Positions 27,175 to 36,127 of a stretch of DNA of 41,878 nucleotides are shown in pieces (positions within the stretch are counted from its first letter, which is position 1; every line of letters starts with the position of its first letter). The position numbers were made by a program, and so were the translations under genes. The DNA is taken from contig WSNO01000016.1 of assembly GCA_009773415.1 (NCBI GenBank), positions 1 to 41,878 of the forward strand, read 5' to 3'. Origin of the DNA: Nitrospirota bacterium (lineage in GTDB: Bacteria; Nitrospirota; Thermodesulfovibrionia; Thermodesulfovibrionales; Dissulfurispiraceae). A model generated the notes under the pieces. That model worked only from the letters and a program-made list of their open reading frames with translations. It was not told the DNA's origin and searched no databases.

Positions 27175-27390
27175 TCACGACGTCGGCCACGAACCGGGCT
27201 GAAACGCACCTCCCGAAAACGATCCTTCCCCGCTCTGCCGAACATGCGGACCACGATTCTGAAAGATGAAATGATACTCGCCCTCCAGGCAAGCAAGTAA
27301 CACCAGAATGGCTGTATTCAGAGATTCGATCTTGCCCAGAACATTCGGGCAGATCTGCAGGTGTTTCTTCAGCATCTCCAGATTTATCAC
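27175..27390 (-). CDS. Possible small gene or gene remnant
   Basis: A GTG at 27390 is preceded by AGGAG with 9-nt spacing. It opens a 71-codon frame whose first 45 residues look protein-like (INLEMLKKHLQICPNVLGKI, then a Leu/Ala stretch). The end (GSFSGGAFQPGSWP) looks like out-of-frame coding. A different frame continues to 27099 with a basic tail, so this may be a frameshifted remnant of a protein of about 100 residues. No family recognised. Apart from this, 26952-27602 holds no supportable gene. Confidence 0.3.
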   Translation of the reverse strand: MINLEMLKKHLQICPNVLGKIESLNTAILVLLACLEGEYHFIFQNRGPHVRQSGEGSFSGGAFQPGSWPTS

Positions 27391-27559
27391 CGAAAAAGGC
27401 TCCTTTTTTGAATACGCTCATGCGCAGTCGACCAGAGACAACGAGGCAACGTCGCCGACGGAGCTGATGGATAATAATATCACACCGTTATCCTGATTTT
27501 GCCGGGAACCCTTCCGCATCTGAGCACAAAAGATTATCTGCTTTCCGCTCCTCTGCATT

Positions 27560-27568
27560 TGGTATAAT
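27560..27568 (+). promoter_or_regulatory. Extended -10 promoter for the ATPase-RsbW operon
   Basis: TTGGTATAAT provides a consensus TATAAT at 27563-27568 with an upstream TG dinucleotide, 34 nt before the TTG start. No good -35 is visible, as expected for an extended -10 promoter. Confidence 0.5.
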
Positions 27569-27602
27569 TAGTTTTATTCAACCGGCACTGAAGGAGCATT
27601 TT

Positions 27603-29294
27603 TTGCCGTTTAATTGCATTCCGGCAACAGATTTTGTGAACCGTACAAACGAGGTGCTGTATCTGAAGCGCCTCCCCGATTTGCGCGAAAGACACCTTGC
27701 CGGAAACATCCTGCTTGAAGGTGCCAACGGCAGCGGCAAAACAGAACTGCTCAAGCAGGTCTATCGCAGCATTTACTGGGAAGATTCACCTATAGTCCCT
27801 TTCTACTATGCATTTAAAACCGCAACCCTGAAAGCAAGCATTTTTGCCCAGGATTACTTCACCCAGTTCATCCGGCAATATATTTCTTTCTTCAGCAAAG
27901 ACCCCTCCCTTGTTATCGGACGGGGGTTGTCACCCGCCCGGGCAATACCGCCCTCCGCTGCATGGTTGCTCGATCTGATGGATGAATTCGAAGAACTGCG
28001 GAAAGCCGGGGATTTCTGCGGTCAGCTGCTTGCAGCTGTCTCGGCTCCGGCTCACGCGGCGGCGATGAGCGGAAAACCGGTGCTCATCATGCTCGATAAT
28101 TTTCAGATGGCTTTGCGGCTTTATGAAACAACTCCAGGAGATTTCAGCGGACTTGCCGGTTTTTTTGAATCTCCGATGAAGATGAATCTTTGCCCCCACA
28201 TAGTGACCGGCACTCCGACAGAAACGCTTGAGTCGGTTTTCGCCGAAAATGCTTTCCGGGGAACAGCGGAACGAATGGTACTGCGTCCCCTTCCTGACGA
28301 TGTCGCGCGTGCGCTCTTAAAATCGTTCTGTGACAAGCTCGGCATCAGGGAAGAACGCGAAACATCCATCAGGTTCGTGAGATTTCTTGCCTGCAATCCG
28401 CTCTATATCAAGTGCATCGCGCACAGCATCCGGCGAATGGGCAAGAAAGAGGCCACCCATCGGGATCTTTGGGAGAGCTATAGCCATGAAGTATCTGAAG
28501 GCGAGATTGCTCTCTACTGGTCATCCATCCTCAGTGAGGCACTACGAGAGCCCGGAATCCGCCGTCTCGCCGTGCGCTTGTTCATGCATCTGGCCGAATC
28601 CAATGGAGAAGTAACTGCAACAGGACGCCTCCCGAGAATGCTTGGCGTTGCGGAAGCCGAGGTGAAAGAGGTTCTTGCCGCATTGAAGTGCGCCGGATTC
28701 CTTACGGGAACAACCGGATACAAAGTACCGAAAGAGCCTGTCCTGCGGGACTTCATGCATAGCCTGTATATGCAGGACATAGACAGCAAAACACCGGATC
28801 AGGTGAGAGAGTTAATCCGTGCAAAATACTCCGAACAGGGTTCGCCTGACATGTGCTTTGAAATAATACTTCCGTCAGTGCCTGATGCTGAGCTTATCGC
28901 AGCAAAAGCCTTCGAGCAGATTGCACAGACCCTGAAACTTCAGCCAGAAGTGACCGAACGCATTCAGCTTGCGCTGATTGAGGCATGCATTAACGCCATG
29001 GAACACAGCGGCAGCTTTGAAAGAAAGGTCTTTTTGAAATTTCGCGCATCCGAAGAACGACTGGAGATTGCTGTGGAAAGCTCCGGCCGCTTTTTTGACC
29101 CCGAAGCGGTTGAAGACCCGGCAATAGAGTTGAAGCTGACGTCGGCCAATAAACGAGGATGGGGCCTCAAGCTCATACAATCCATCATGGATGAAGTGCG
29201 TATTGAGCGAATTGATGACAGGACGCGCGTTCTTCTCATAAAAAATATCAAAAAGGAAGAGGTGGTGCATGACACCAGGAAGCTTCAGAGTTAG
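27603..29294 (+). CDS. AAA-type ATPase fused to an RsbW-like anti-sigma/kinase domain
   Basis: A 563-residue protein. Residues 1 to about 300 form an AAA/STAND-like ATPase: Walker A EGANGSGKTELLKQ (about 38-50) and Walker B KPVLIMLDNFQMA. A helical, winged-helix-like middle section (about 300-400) follows. The C-terminal 140 residues are a GHKL kinase of the RsbW/SpoIIAB type: N-box ALIEACINAMEHSG near 457-470 and G-box RGWGLKLIQS near 516. It starts at TTG 27603, with AAGGAG 6 nt upstream. It overlaps the STAS gene by 26 nt, so the pair should form a partner-switch in which ATP binding or oligomerisation of the first half controls phosphorylation of the STAS protein. The target of the switch is unknown. 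Confidence 0.85.
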   Translation: MPFNCIPATDFVNRTNEVLYLKRLPDLRERHLAGNILLEGANGSGKTELLKQVYRSIYWEDSPIVPFYYAFKTATLKASIFAQDYFTQFIRQYISFFSKDPSLVIGRGLSPARAIPPSAAWLLDLMDEFEELRKAGDFCGQLLAAVSAPAHAAAMSGKPVLIMLDNFQMALRLYETTPGDFSGLAGFFESPMKMNLCPHIVTGTPTETLESVFAENAFRGTAERMVLRPLPDDVARALLKSFCDKLGIREERETSIRFVRFLACNPLYIKCIAHSIRRMGKKEATHRDLWESYSHEVSEGEIALYWSSILSEALREPGIRRLAVRLFMHLAESNGEVTATGRLPRMLGVAEAEVKEVLAALKCAGFLTGTTGYKVPKEPVLRDFMHSLYMQDIDSKTPDQVRELIRAKYSEQGSPDMCFEIILPSVPDAELIAAKAFEQIAQTLKLQPEVTERIQLALIEACINAMEHSGSFERKVFLKFRASEERLEIAVESSGRFFDPEAVEDPAIELKLTSANKRGWGLKLIQSIMDEVRIERIDDRTRVLLIKNIKKEEVVHDTRKLQS

Positions 29295-29634
29295 CTCAAA
29301 AAAGGTGGGAGATGTCGCCGTCATCTATCCACAGGGATATCTGAACAATGTTGCCGGAGAAGGTCTTGTCCATGAGTGCACCTCATATATTGAAAAAGGC
29401 ACAAAGAAGATTGTCATCAGTTTCAGCAAAACGGAGCTTGTCAACAGCATCGGCATTTCAATGCTTCTCTCCGTCATCGAAAATCTGCTGAATACCGGCG
29501 GAGAGCTCTGCTTCACCGATATGAGCAAGATGCTGAAAGAGACCTTTGAAATGCTCGGCCTCATCAAGTTCATCACGACGTTCGACACCGAAGCTGAAGC
29601 ACTGAACTACCTGAATACAATAGTGCTTGCATGA
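29269..29634 (+). CDS. STAS-domain anti-sigma-factor antagonist (RsbV/SpoIIAA-like)
   Basis: A 121-residue single STAS domain. DVAVIYPQGYLNNVAGE forms the first strands. The loop ELVNSIGISML holds Ser60 at the position phosphorylated in RsbV/SpoIIAA, though the usual preceding Asp is Asn here. It starts inside the 3' end of the kinase gene, the tight coupling seen for rsbV-rsbW pairs but in reversed order. It should be the phosphorylation substrate of the RsbW-like domain. A phosphatase is expected to complete the cycle, and the truncated ORF directly downstream may be what is left of it. Confidence 0.9.
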   Translation: MTPGSFRVSSKKVGDVAVIYPQGYLNNVAGEGLVHECTSYIEKGTKKIVISFSKTELVNSIGISMLLSVIENLLNTGGELCFTDMSKMLKETFEMLGLIKFITTFDTEAEALNYLNTIVLA

Positions 29635-29771
29635 GCCATAAACTGCAGCGGGTTCTCTATAACCTCGCCTCGCTCGCGGATCTCGGGCATGAAGTTGCCT
29701 CGAAAAAGAATTTTACGATAGCATCAACCTGCCCCTCAGTCAAGGCAGGTAAAACGGTCTCGCCTTTATGA
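29631..29771 (+). pseudogene. Truncated third gene of the partner-switch operon
   Basis: An ATG overlaps the STAS stop (ATGA) and opens a 46-codon frame. It begins MSHKLQRVLYNLASLADLGH and continues EVASKKNFTIAS before turning into unlikely sequence and stopping at 29771. Such an N terminus resembles the helical lead-in of GAF-domain signalling proteins, which often precede a PP2C phosphatase or GGDEF domain. This is inference from a short stretch. The gene appears to have lost everything beyond about 35 residues, and the next gene (a lipoprotein on the other strand) ends 9 nt later. Confidence 0.4.
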
Positions 29772-29780
29772 CAAAAAGAC

Positions 29781-30215
29781 TTAGTCCTCTGTTTTTTCCA
29801 ATACCCATGCGCTTGCTTTCTCCATAGCGGAGGAGAACAAGCCTGCCGACGTAAGTTCAACCCTTTTCAGGCAATTTCTCTCGTCAAATTCCATGAGCAA
29901 TAGCGAAGTATGCCCTACATCCACTATCGCTCCGCGGCCGCCAGCGCCTCCGATGAACAAGTACCCTTGCGTCCGGGTCCACGTATAGACAAAAACACTC
30001 TGATTGCTGAGAGTCGCATCGGGCTCCCCGAATCTCAGAAGGATCTCTTCACGGGTAGCGGCACCTGGCCGGAATTCCTGAATCGCTTCCTGTGCGATCA
30101 TCCCCCGGCCATGCATAATGCTGTGTTGCGGCGTGGGAATATAGAGACATCCCGAAGAGACCAGCAACAGCGCAATCAGAATAAAACCGCGTGCAATTGA
30201 ACGCGTACATTTCAT
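29781..30215 (-). CDS. BamE/SmpA-like lipoprotein 3
   Basis: A 144-residue predicted lipoprotein with signal peptide and lipobox VSSGC. The motif ATREEILLRFGEPDATL is the conserved core of the SmpA/OmlA (BamE-like) fold, and a glycine-rich FIGGAGGRGAIVDVG follows. Its ATG overlaps the stop of lipoprotein 2. It is the last of three related lipoproteins encoded head-to-tail. A role in outer-membrane or envelope assembly is inferred from fold only. Confidence 0.8.
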   Translation of the reverse strand: MKCTRSIARGFILIALLLVSSGCLYIPTPQHSIMHGRGMIAQEAIQEFRPGAATREEILLRFGEPDATLSNQSVFVYTWTRTQGYLFIGGAGGRGAIVDVGHTSLLLMEFDERNCLKRVELTSAGLFSSAMEKASAWVLEKTED

Positions 30216-30688
30216 GGCTGCCGTCTGACCAATCCGTGCCTGAGCACAACACCTTCATTCCCGTAAACCAGAATCAAGTGGAATTCCAGAACGCTGGCGA
30301 TAATCTCTTTTTGATATTTGGCTTCATGCTCAGGGGTAACGACAAGCAGTGCGCCTTCCGCATCCAGATGCTCAAAACGCCATTTCTCGATCATGCCCGC
30401 CGGGAAATTTTTAGCGGCGCTCCAGGTTGCATACTGCTTGTCGTTCATGCCGTTCTTCCACTCATGAACAATCGCCCGGTAGACGGCAATTCTTCCGTTC
30501 TCATAGATTTTTGAAGGATCTCCGAGCTTTTCAACTATCTGACCGCGTGACGTATTACTATCAATCGGAATGGGAAGCCAGCGAGCATACAGATACTCAT
30601 CAGTAAAATATGATTCATACGACACCGTCCGGCATCCGAAAAGGAAAACAGCCGTCACCACGAGCAAGCAAATCCCGAGAATCTTCAT
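30212..30688 (-). CDS. BamE/SmpA-like lipoprotein 2
   Basis: A 158-residue predicted lipoprotein. The start is set at ATG 30688, where the signal peptide MKILGICLLVVTAVFLFGC begins; the frame extends upstream but only into the preceding gene. The core SRGQIVEKLGDPSKIYENG corresponds to the GEP motif of SmpA-type proteins, here GDP. The start overlaps the stop of lipoprotein 1 (ATGA) and the stop overlaps the start of lipoprotein 3, so all three are coupled. Confidence 0.8.
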   Translation of the reverse strand: MKILGICLLVVTAVFLFGCRTVSYESYFTDEYLYARWLPIPIDSNTSRGQIVEKLGDPSKIYENGRIAVYRAIVHEWKNGMNDKQYATWSAAKNFPAGMIEKWRFEHLDAEGALLVVTPEHEAKYQKEIIASVLEFHLILVYGNEGVVLRHGLVRRQP

Positions 30689-31089
30689 TTGAGTTTGTCT
30701 TGTGCGCCGACCAGACTGAATTTTTCGAGCACTCCGTCCCTGCGAAAGACAATCACCAGGCTGCACACTGAAGGACTAAAATTGTATAGTCTCGGATCCC
30801 GCTGATTCAGTGCCAACTGACGCGGTAAAACATGCAGTTGCCCTTCATTGCCGATTGCAAGGATGTATGTAAAGATTCTCTCCCCTTCATACTGACCTGA
30901 GGGCTCTCCTAGTCGAAGCAGAACATCCTCTCTGCTTGTGCGCCCGGCCTCGAGAAACTGCAGCTTCGCCAGAAAGTCTTTTGTTTCAATAGTCTTGATC
31001 ACCGGAGTTGCACATCCATACGCTGTACATGCGATGACTACCCACATGACGAGTGCCCTGAACAACACCAAAGAGAACGATTGTGTCAT
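30685..31089 (-). CDS. BamE/SmpA-like lipoprotein 1
   Basis: A 134-residue predicted lipoprotein. ATG 31089 follows GGGAGGGC and starts a signal peptide ending in the lipobox AYGC. The core TSREDVLLRLGEPSGQYEGE is an SmpA/OmlA-type motif. The C-terminal half ends SLVIVFRRDGVLEKFSLVG, a strand pattern typical of the fold. It lies 40 nt downstream of sixA and is first of the three tandem lipoproteins. Confidence 0.8.
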   Translation of the reverse strand: MTQSFSLVLFRALVMWVVIACTAYGCATPVIKTIETKDFLAKLQFLEAGRTSREDVLLRLGEPSGQYEGERIFTYILAIGNEGQLHVLPRQLALNQRDPRLYNFSPSVCSLVIVFRRDGVLEKFSLVGAQDKLK

Positions 31090-31129
31090 ATGCCCTCCCG
31101 CGCCGGAGAAGATGCATTCATCGCCAGTT

Positions 31130-31603
31130 CTATGGGTCAAAACCTTTTTCGCCTAAAAGTGCGGGCGTCACCATCCACTGCAACACCCATACGCCAACAC
31201 TCAGCCGCCGGATGCAGACAACCGCGGCAGTCGGAAACTGCACACTGTTTTCATCGGCATAGCCGCACACCAGCGCCGAAAAAAGCTTCGGCAAAAACGG
31301 CATGTGGCTGACAAACATCATATCTCTCTCAATACTCTGCAGGCGTTCAGCCCAGCGCACCGCGTCGTCAAGTGGGCCTATGCCCTCCGTTTCAACAACA
31401 GCATTTTCGCACCCTGCATGCGGAGCAATAATTTCCGCCGTTTCTTTGGCGCGCAACTTTGTGCTGTGACAGATAGTATCTAGTACGATTTTCCTGGATG
31501 CAAAGAAGAGTCCGATTTTTTCCGCGTCCTGTCTGCCCTGCGGCGACAGCGGGTTGCCGGCATCGTTGCACGCATCAGCATGTCGCATTAAATAGAGATT
31601 CAT
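31130..31603 (-). CDS. sixA: Phosphohistidine phosphatase SixA-like
   Basis: A 157-residue histidine-phosphatase superfamily member. The catalytic RHG-type motif MRHADACN is at the N terminus, HSTKLRAKETAEII follows, and the second catalytic histidine lies in FVSHMPFLPKL. This short form matches SixA, which removes phosphate from histidine-phosphotransfer domains. It starts with GAGGG 6 nt upstream. It leads the lipoprotein cluster and is separated from the dCMP deaminase gene by a terminator. Confidence 0.88.
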   Translation of the reverse strand: MNLYLMRHADACNDAGNPLSPQGRQDAEKIGLFFASRKIVLDTICHSTKLRAKETAEIIAPHAGCENAVVETEGIGPLDDAVRWAERLQSIERDMMFVSHMPFLPKLFSALVCGYADENSVQFPTAAVVCIRRLSVGVWVLQWMVTPALLGEKGFDP

Positions 31604-31670
31604 AATGCACCCTCACTTCGGGATTCCTTTGAACTATTGTCCCATACAACAAGGCATCCTGCAAGAGAAA

Positions 31671-31705
31671 GAGCCTGCCGGATCATATTCCGGCAGGCTC
31701 TTTCG
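31671..31705 (-). terminator. Rho-independent terminator after the nrdJ-comEB operon
   Basis: A perfect 11-bp stem GAGCCTGCCGG / CCGGCAGGCTC (31671-31681 with 31690-31700). On the minus strand it is followed by TCTTTCTCTTGC, a U-rich tail. It separates dCMP deaminase from sixA. Confidence 0.8.
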
Positions 31706-31728
31706 GGTTATCAACCAGCTCTGCTCTC

Positions 31729-32226
31729 TCAGCCGGAGGGAAGTCCAATCGGCACGTAGAGTTGTTTCGTGTCTTTAATATGCACAAGGGTTCCGTCCTT
31801 TTTGAGATACACAACAGAGGATATCTGAGCATTCAGGATCATCCGTGAGCAGAGCAGGCACGGCGTCCCATCCGCGATTGTGCCATTTTCTTCAAAGCCG
31901 GCAACATACATGGTTGCATCTTTCATCCGCTCCGGGGAGCCGTTGACAAGAGCATTCTGCTCAGCATGCACTGCTTCGCACAGCTCATAGCGCTGACCGG
32001 ACGGAATATTCAGCTCCTTCCGCTTGCAGCGGTTGATGTCTGCGCAGTTGATGACGCCCCGTGGCGCACCGTTGTACCCGGTGCTAACGATAACATTGTC
32101 TTTCACAATCACCGCGCCATAGCGCCGCCGCAGACAGGTCGAGCGCGACGAAACCACTTTGGCAATCTCGATAAAGTAGGCGTCCCATGCGGGACGCTTG
32201 TAGCTGTTGTCGTTGTTGCTGCTCAT
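31729..32226 (-). CDS. comEB: dCMP deaminase (ComEB-like)
   Basis: A 165-residue zinc deaminase that converts dCMP to dUMP for thymidylate synthesis. It has YGAVIVKDNVIVSTGYNGAP, the catalytic CEAVHAEQNAL (H-A-E) and the zinc ligands in DGTPCLLCSRMIL. The start lies 4 nt after the nrdJ stop, so both are made from one transcript, coupling ribonucleotide reduction with pyrimidine deoxynucleotide balance. A terminator follows. Confidence 0.94.
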   Translation of the reverse strand: MSSNNDNSYKRPAWDAYFIEIAKVVSSRSTCLRRRYGAVIVKDNVIVSTGYNGAPRGVINCADINRCKRKELNIPSGQRYELCEAVHAEQNALVNGSPERMKDATMYVAGFEENGTIADGTPCLLCSRMILNAQISSVVYLKKDGTLVHIKDTKQLYVPIGLPSG

Positions 32227-32230
32227 CGAC

Positions 32231-34489
32231 CTATCCGCACCTCGTGAAGCCGCAGCTGTGGCAGACTGCGCAGCCGCCCTCGTGTTCGACCGCGCCGCCG
32301 CACTCAGGGCACGCGCCGATAATCATGAGGGGGCTGTTATGGGATTTTCCGTTGCCGCCCTTGTCGGCTGCCGGGGCATCGGTCGGCATGTATTTTTCAA
32401 GCGCCTTGGCGATAGCATCGGAGCAGGAGAGGATGCGGCCGCCCTCGGCCCATGCGGGCTGATGGCAGGATATGCCTTTCAGCTGCTTCACCAGTTCCTG
32501 TGCCTCCAGCCCGGAGCGAAGAGCCAGCGAAATAAGACGGCCGATGGCCTCTGCCTGGCTGGATGCGCAGCCGCCGGCCTTGCCGATATTGGTGAATATC
32601 TCAAACGGCATGCCGTTTTCATCCTCATTGATCGTGACATAGAGATGACCGCAGCCGGTCTTCATCAGTCGGGTGGACCCGTTTATTACCGCCGGGCGCT
32701 TCTTCGGCACCACTTTCTCTTCAACGGCGGGGGCAGACGGAGTAGCCTGCTCTGCCTTGCTCTTTTTTGTACTCAGCACCTGATCCTCCCGCGAACCGTC
32801 GCGGTACACCGTAACGCCTTTGCATGCGAGCGTATAGGCAAGCATATACACGTCCTCAACATCTTTCGTGGTCGCTGAGTTCGCAAAATTGACGGTCTTG
32901 GAGACCGCATTGTCTGTATATTTCTGAAATGCCGCCTGCATGCGGATGTGGTCGACCGGTGAAATATCGTGTGACGTTACAAAGACGCGCTTCACCTCGT
33001 CTGGAAGCTCTGCGATAGCAGCGATGGTGCCGTGCTCTGCGATGCGCTCGGCAAGTTCCCGCGTCCAGATGCCGAGCCCGCGGGCAACCTCTTCAAAATT
33101 GATGTTGGTTTCAATGAGTTTGGTGCCCTCCATCACGTTGCGAACATAAGAGACTGCAAAAAGCGGCTCGATCCCGGATGAGCAGCCCGCAAGAATCGAG
33201 AGCGTTCCGGTCGGCGCGATTGTTGTGACGGTTGCATTGCGGACAAGCATTTCTCCGTTGAAGATACTTTGTTCATAGTTCGGAAATGGTCCGCGGTCTT
33301 CTGCAAGAACAGAAGAGGCCAGACGGCCTTCGGTCTGGATAAATCCCATGACCTCTTCACCGAGCCGGATAGCCTCGTCCGAGTTATAGGGAATGCCAAG
33401 CTGGATAAGCATATCGGCCCAGCCCATAACTCCGAGGCCAATCTTGCGGTTTGCCTTGGTCATCTCGTCTATCTGGGGAAGCGGATACCTGTTTACATCA
33501 ATGACGTTGTCAAGAAAGTGCACCGCCTTCCCTGTCGTATATTTGAGGCGGGGCCAGTCAACCGCCGGCTGTCCCTGTTCGAACTTCACCATGCGGGCGA
33601 GGTTAATCGACCCGAGGTTGCACGACTCATACGGCAGCAAGGGCTGCTCGCCGCACGGGTTGGTCGATTCGATCTCGCCGATAGCCGGTGTCGGGTTCGA
33701 CGCATTGATGCGATCAAGGAAAACTATGCCCGGCTCGCCGTTCTTCCATGCCTGCTTCACGATCAGATCAAAAACCTCACGCGCTCGGACAGCACCGACA
33801 ACCTTGCGGCTGCGAGGATTCAGCAGTTCATATTCGCTGTCCAGCTCAACCGCTTTCATGAAGTCTTCGGTCACGCCGACCGAAATATTGAAATTATTCA
33901 GCCGTGCGCTGTGGTTTTTGCAGGTGATGAACTCCATGATATCGGGATGATCGACACGGAGCATGCCCATATTTGCCCCGCGGCGGGTACCGCCCTGCTT
34001 GACCGCCTCGGTAGCGGTGTCGAACACCGTCATGAACGAGATAGGTCCTGAAGAAACGCCCTTGGTCGAACCGACAACATCGCCTGCCGGACGAAGCCGG
34101 GAGAAGCTGAATCCGGTGCCGCCCCCTGACTTGTGAATCATGGCTGCATACTTGACCGCATCGAAAATGGACTCCATCGAGTCGCCGACCGGAAGAACAA
34201 AGCATGCTGAAAGCTGGCCGAGTTCTCGCCCTGCGTTCATAAGCGTCGGACTGTTCGGCAAAAACCAGAGCGAGGTCATGAGATCGTAAAATTCGTGCTC
34301 CAGTCGCTTTATCTGAGCATCCGTCTTCCCATATGTGACGTCTGCAGATGCCATATGACGCGCAACTCTGCCGAAGAGCTCCTGCGGCGTTTCGATGACC
34401 TTTCCGTCTTCGTTACGTTTGAGGTAGCGCTTCTCAAGTACCTTCAGCGCGTTCTGCGTCAGATTCAAGGCTCCCGCCGGTGTTTTCAT
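32231..34489 (-). CDS. nrdJ: Adenosylcobalamin-dependent (class II) ribonucleotide reductase
   Basis: A 752-residue reductase that makes deoxyribonucleotides with an adenosylcobalamin radical, so it works with or without oxygen. SPTLMNAGRELGQLSACFVL holds the first catalytic cysteine. GGGTGFSFSRLRPAGD and GTRRGANMGMLRVDHPDI are B12-RNR signatures. STNPCGEQPLLPYESCNLGS contains the thiyl-radical cysteine, and ATVTTIAPTGTLSILAGCSS is the phosphate-binding segment. The C terminus has paired CxxC motifs (CPECGG, CAVCHSCGF). Two NrdR boxes overlap the promoter. Cotranscribed with comEB. Confidence 0.96.
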   Translation of the reverse strand: MKTPAGALNLTQNALKVLEKRYLKRNEDGKVIETPQELFGRVARHMASADVTYGKTDAQIKRLEHEFYDLMTSLWFLPNSPTLMNAGRELGQLSACFVLPVGDSMESIFDAVKYAAMIHKSGGGTGFSFSRLRPAGDVVGSTKGVSSGPISFMTVFDTATEAVKQGGTRRGANMGMLRVDHPDIMEFITCKNHSARLNNFNISVGVTEDFMKAVELDSEYELLNPRSRKVVGAVRAREVFDLIVKQAWKNGEPGIVFLDRINASNPTPAIGEIESTNPCGEQPLLPYESCNLGSINLARMVKFEQGQPAVDWPRLKYTTGKAVHFLDNVIDVNRYPLPQIDEMTKANRKIGLGVMGWADMLIQLGIPYNSDEAIRLGEEVMGFIQTEGRLASSVLAEDRGPFPNYEQSIFNGEMLVRNATVTTIAPTGTLSILAGCSSGIEPLFAVSYVRNVMEGTKLIETNINFEEVARGLGIWTRELAERIAEHGTIAAIAELPDEVKRVFVTSHDISPVDHIRMQAAFQKYTDNAVSKTVNFANSATTKDVEDVYMLAYTLACKGVTVYRDGSREDQVLSTKKSKAEQATPSAPAVEEKVVPKKRPAVINGSTRLMKTGCGHLYVTINEDENGMPFEIFTNIGKAGGCASSQAEAIGRLISLALRSGLEAQELVKQLKGISCHQPAWAEGGRILSCSDAIAKALEKYMPTDAPAADKGGNGKSHNSPLMIIGACPECGGAVEHEGGCAVCHSCGFTRCG

Positions 34490-34532
34490 ATGTAATCCCC
34501 CTTGTTTTGAACGACGTATTGCCTTGCGTCAA

Positions 34533-34587
34533 ATACTCTATTTTGTGCTACCGTCAAAGTCTACACACTACATATTGTGCTTGTCAA
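34533..34587 (-). promoter_or_regulatory. nrdJ promoter with two NrdR boxes
   Basis: On the minus strand the sequence GCACAATATGTAGTGT (34580-34565) matches the NrdR-box consensus acaCwAtATaTwGtgt. A second, weaker box, GCACAAAATAGAGTAT, lies at 34548-34533. They are separated by 16 nt, the usual helical spacing. A sigma70-like -35 TTGACA (34587-34582) and -10 TAGACT (34563-34558) lie 18 nt apart, so the first box sits between them and NrdR would block transcription. No nrdR gene is in the window. Confidence 0.8.
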
Positions 34588-34683
34588 GCGAAAAGAAGAG
34601 GAAAGCAGAACCCCCTCTTTTTTCTCGTTTTTTCCGGTGAAATCCGTGTTGAGAGCATGTGAAAAAGGCTGCGCCCCCGATTC

Positions 34684-34692
34684 TGGTATAAT
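34684..34692 (+). promoter_or_regulatory. Extended -10 promoter upstream of tgt
   Basis: TGGTATAAT with TATAAT at 34687-34692, about 260 nt before the tgt start. The same TGGTATAAT form occurs before the ATPase-RsbW operon. No -35 is evident. The 34700-34950 stretch between it and tgt holds no recognisable gene. Confidence 0.45.
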
Positions 34693-34788
34693 TGTGCGAT
34701 GAGCATTTTGCATTGCATCGCATCAGGATCCTTCTTGTGCGGAACTCATTGAGCTGACATCATGCGTTCTTTAGCAGAAGGCTCTTAA

Positions 34789-36105
<1,317 letters not shown>

Positions 36106-36127
36106 TTTTCATCAGGAGTCGGAAGCT

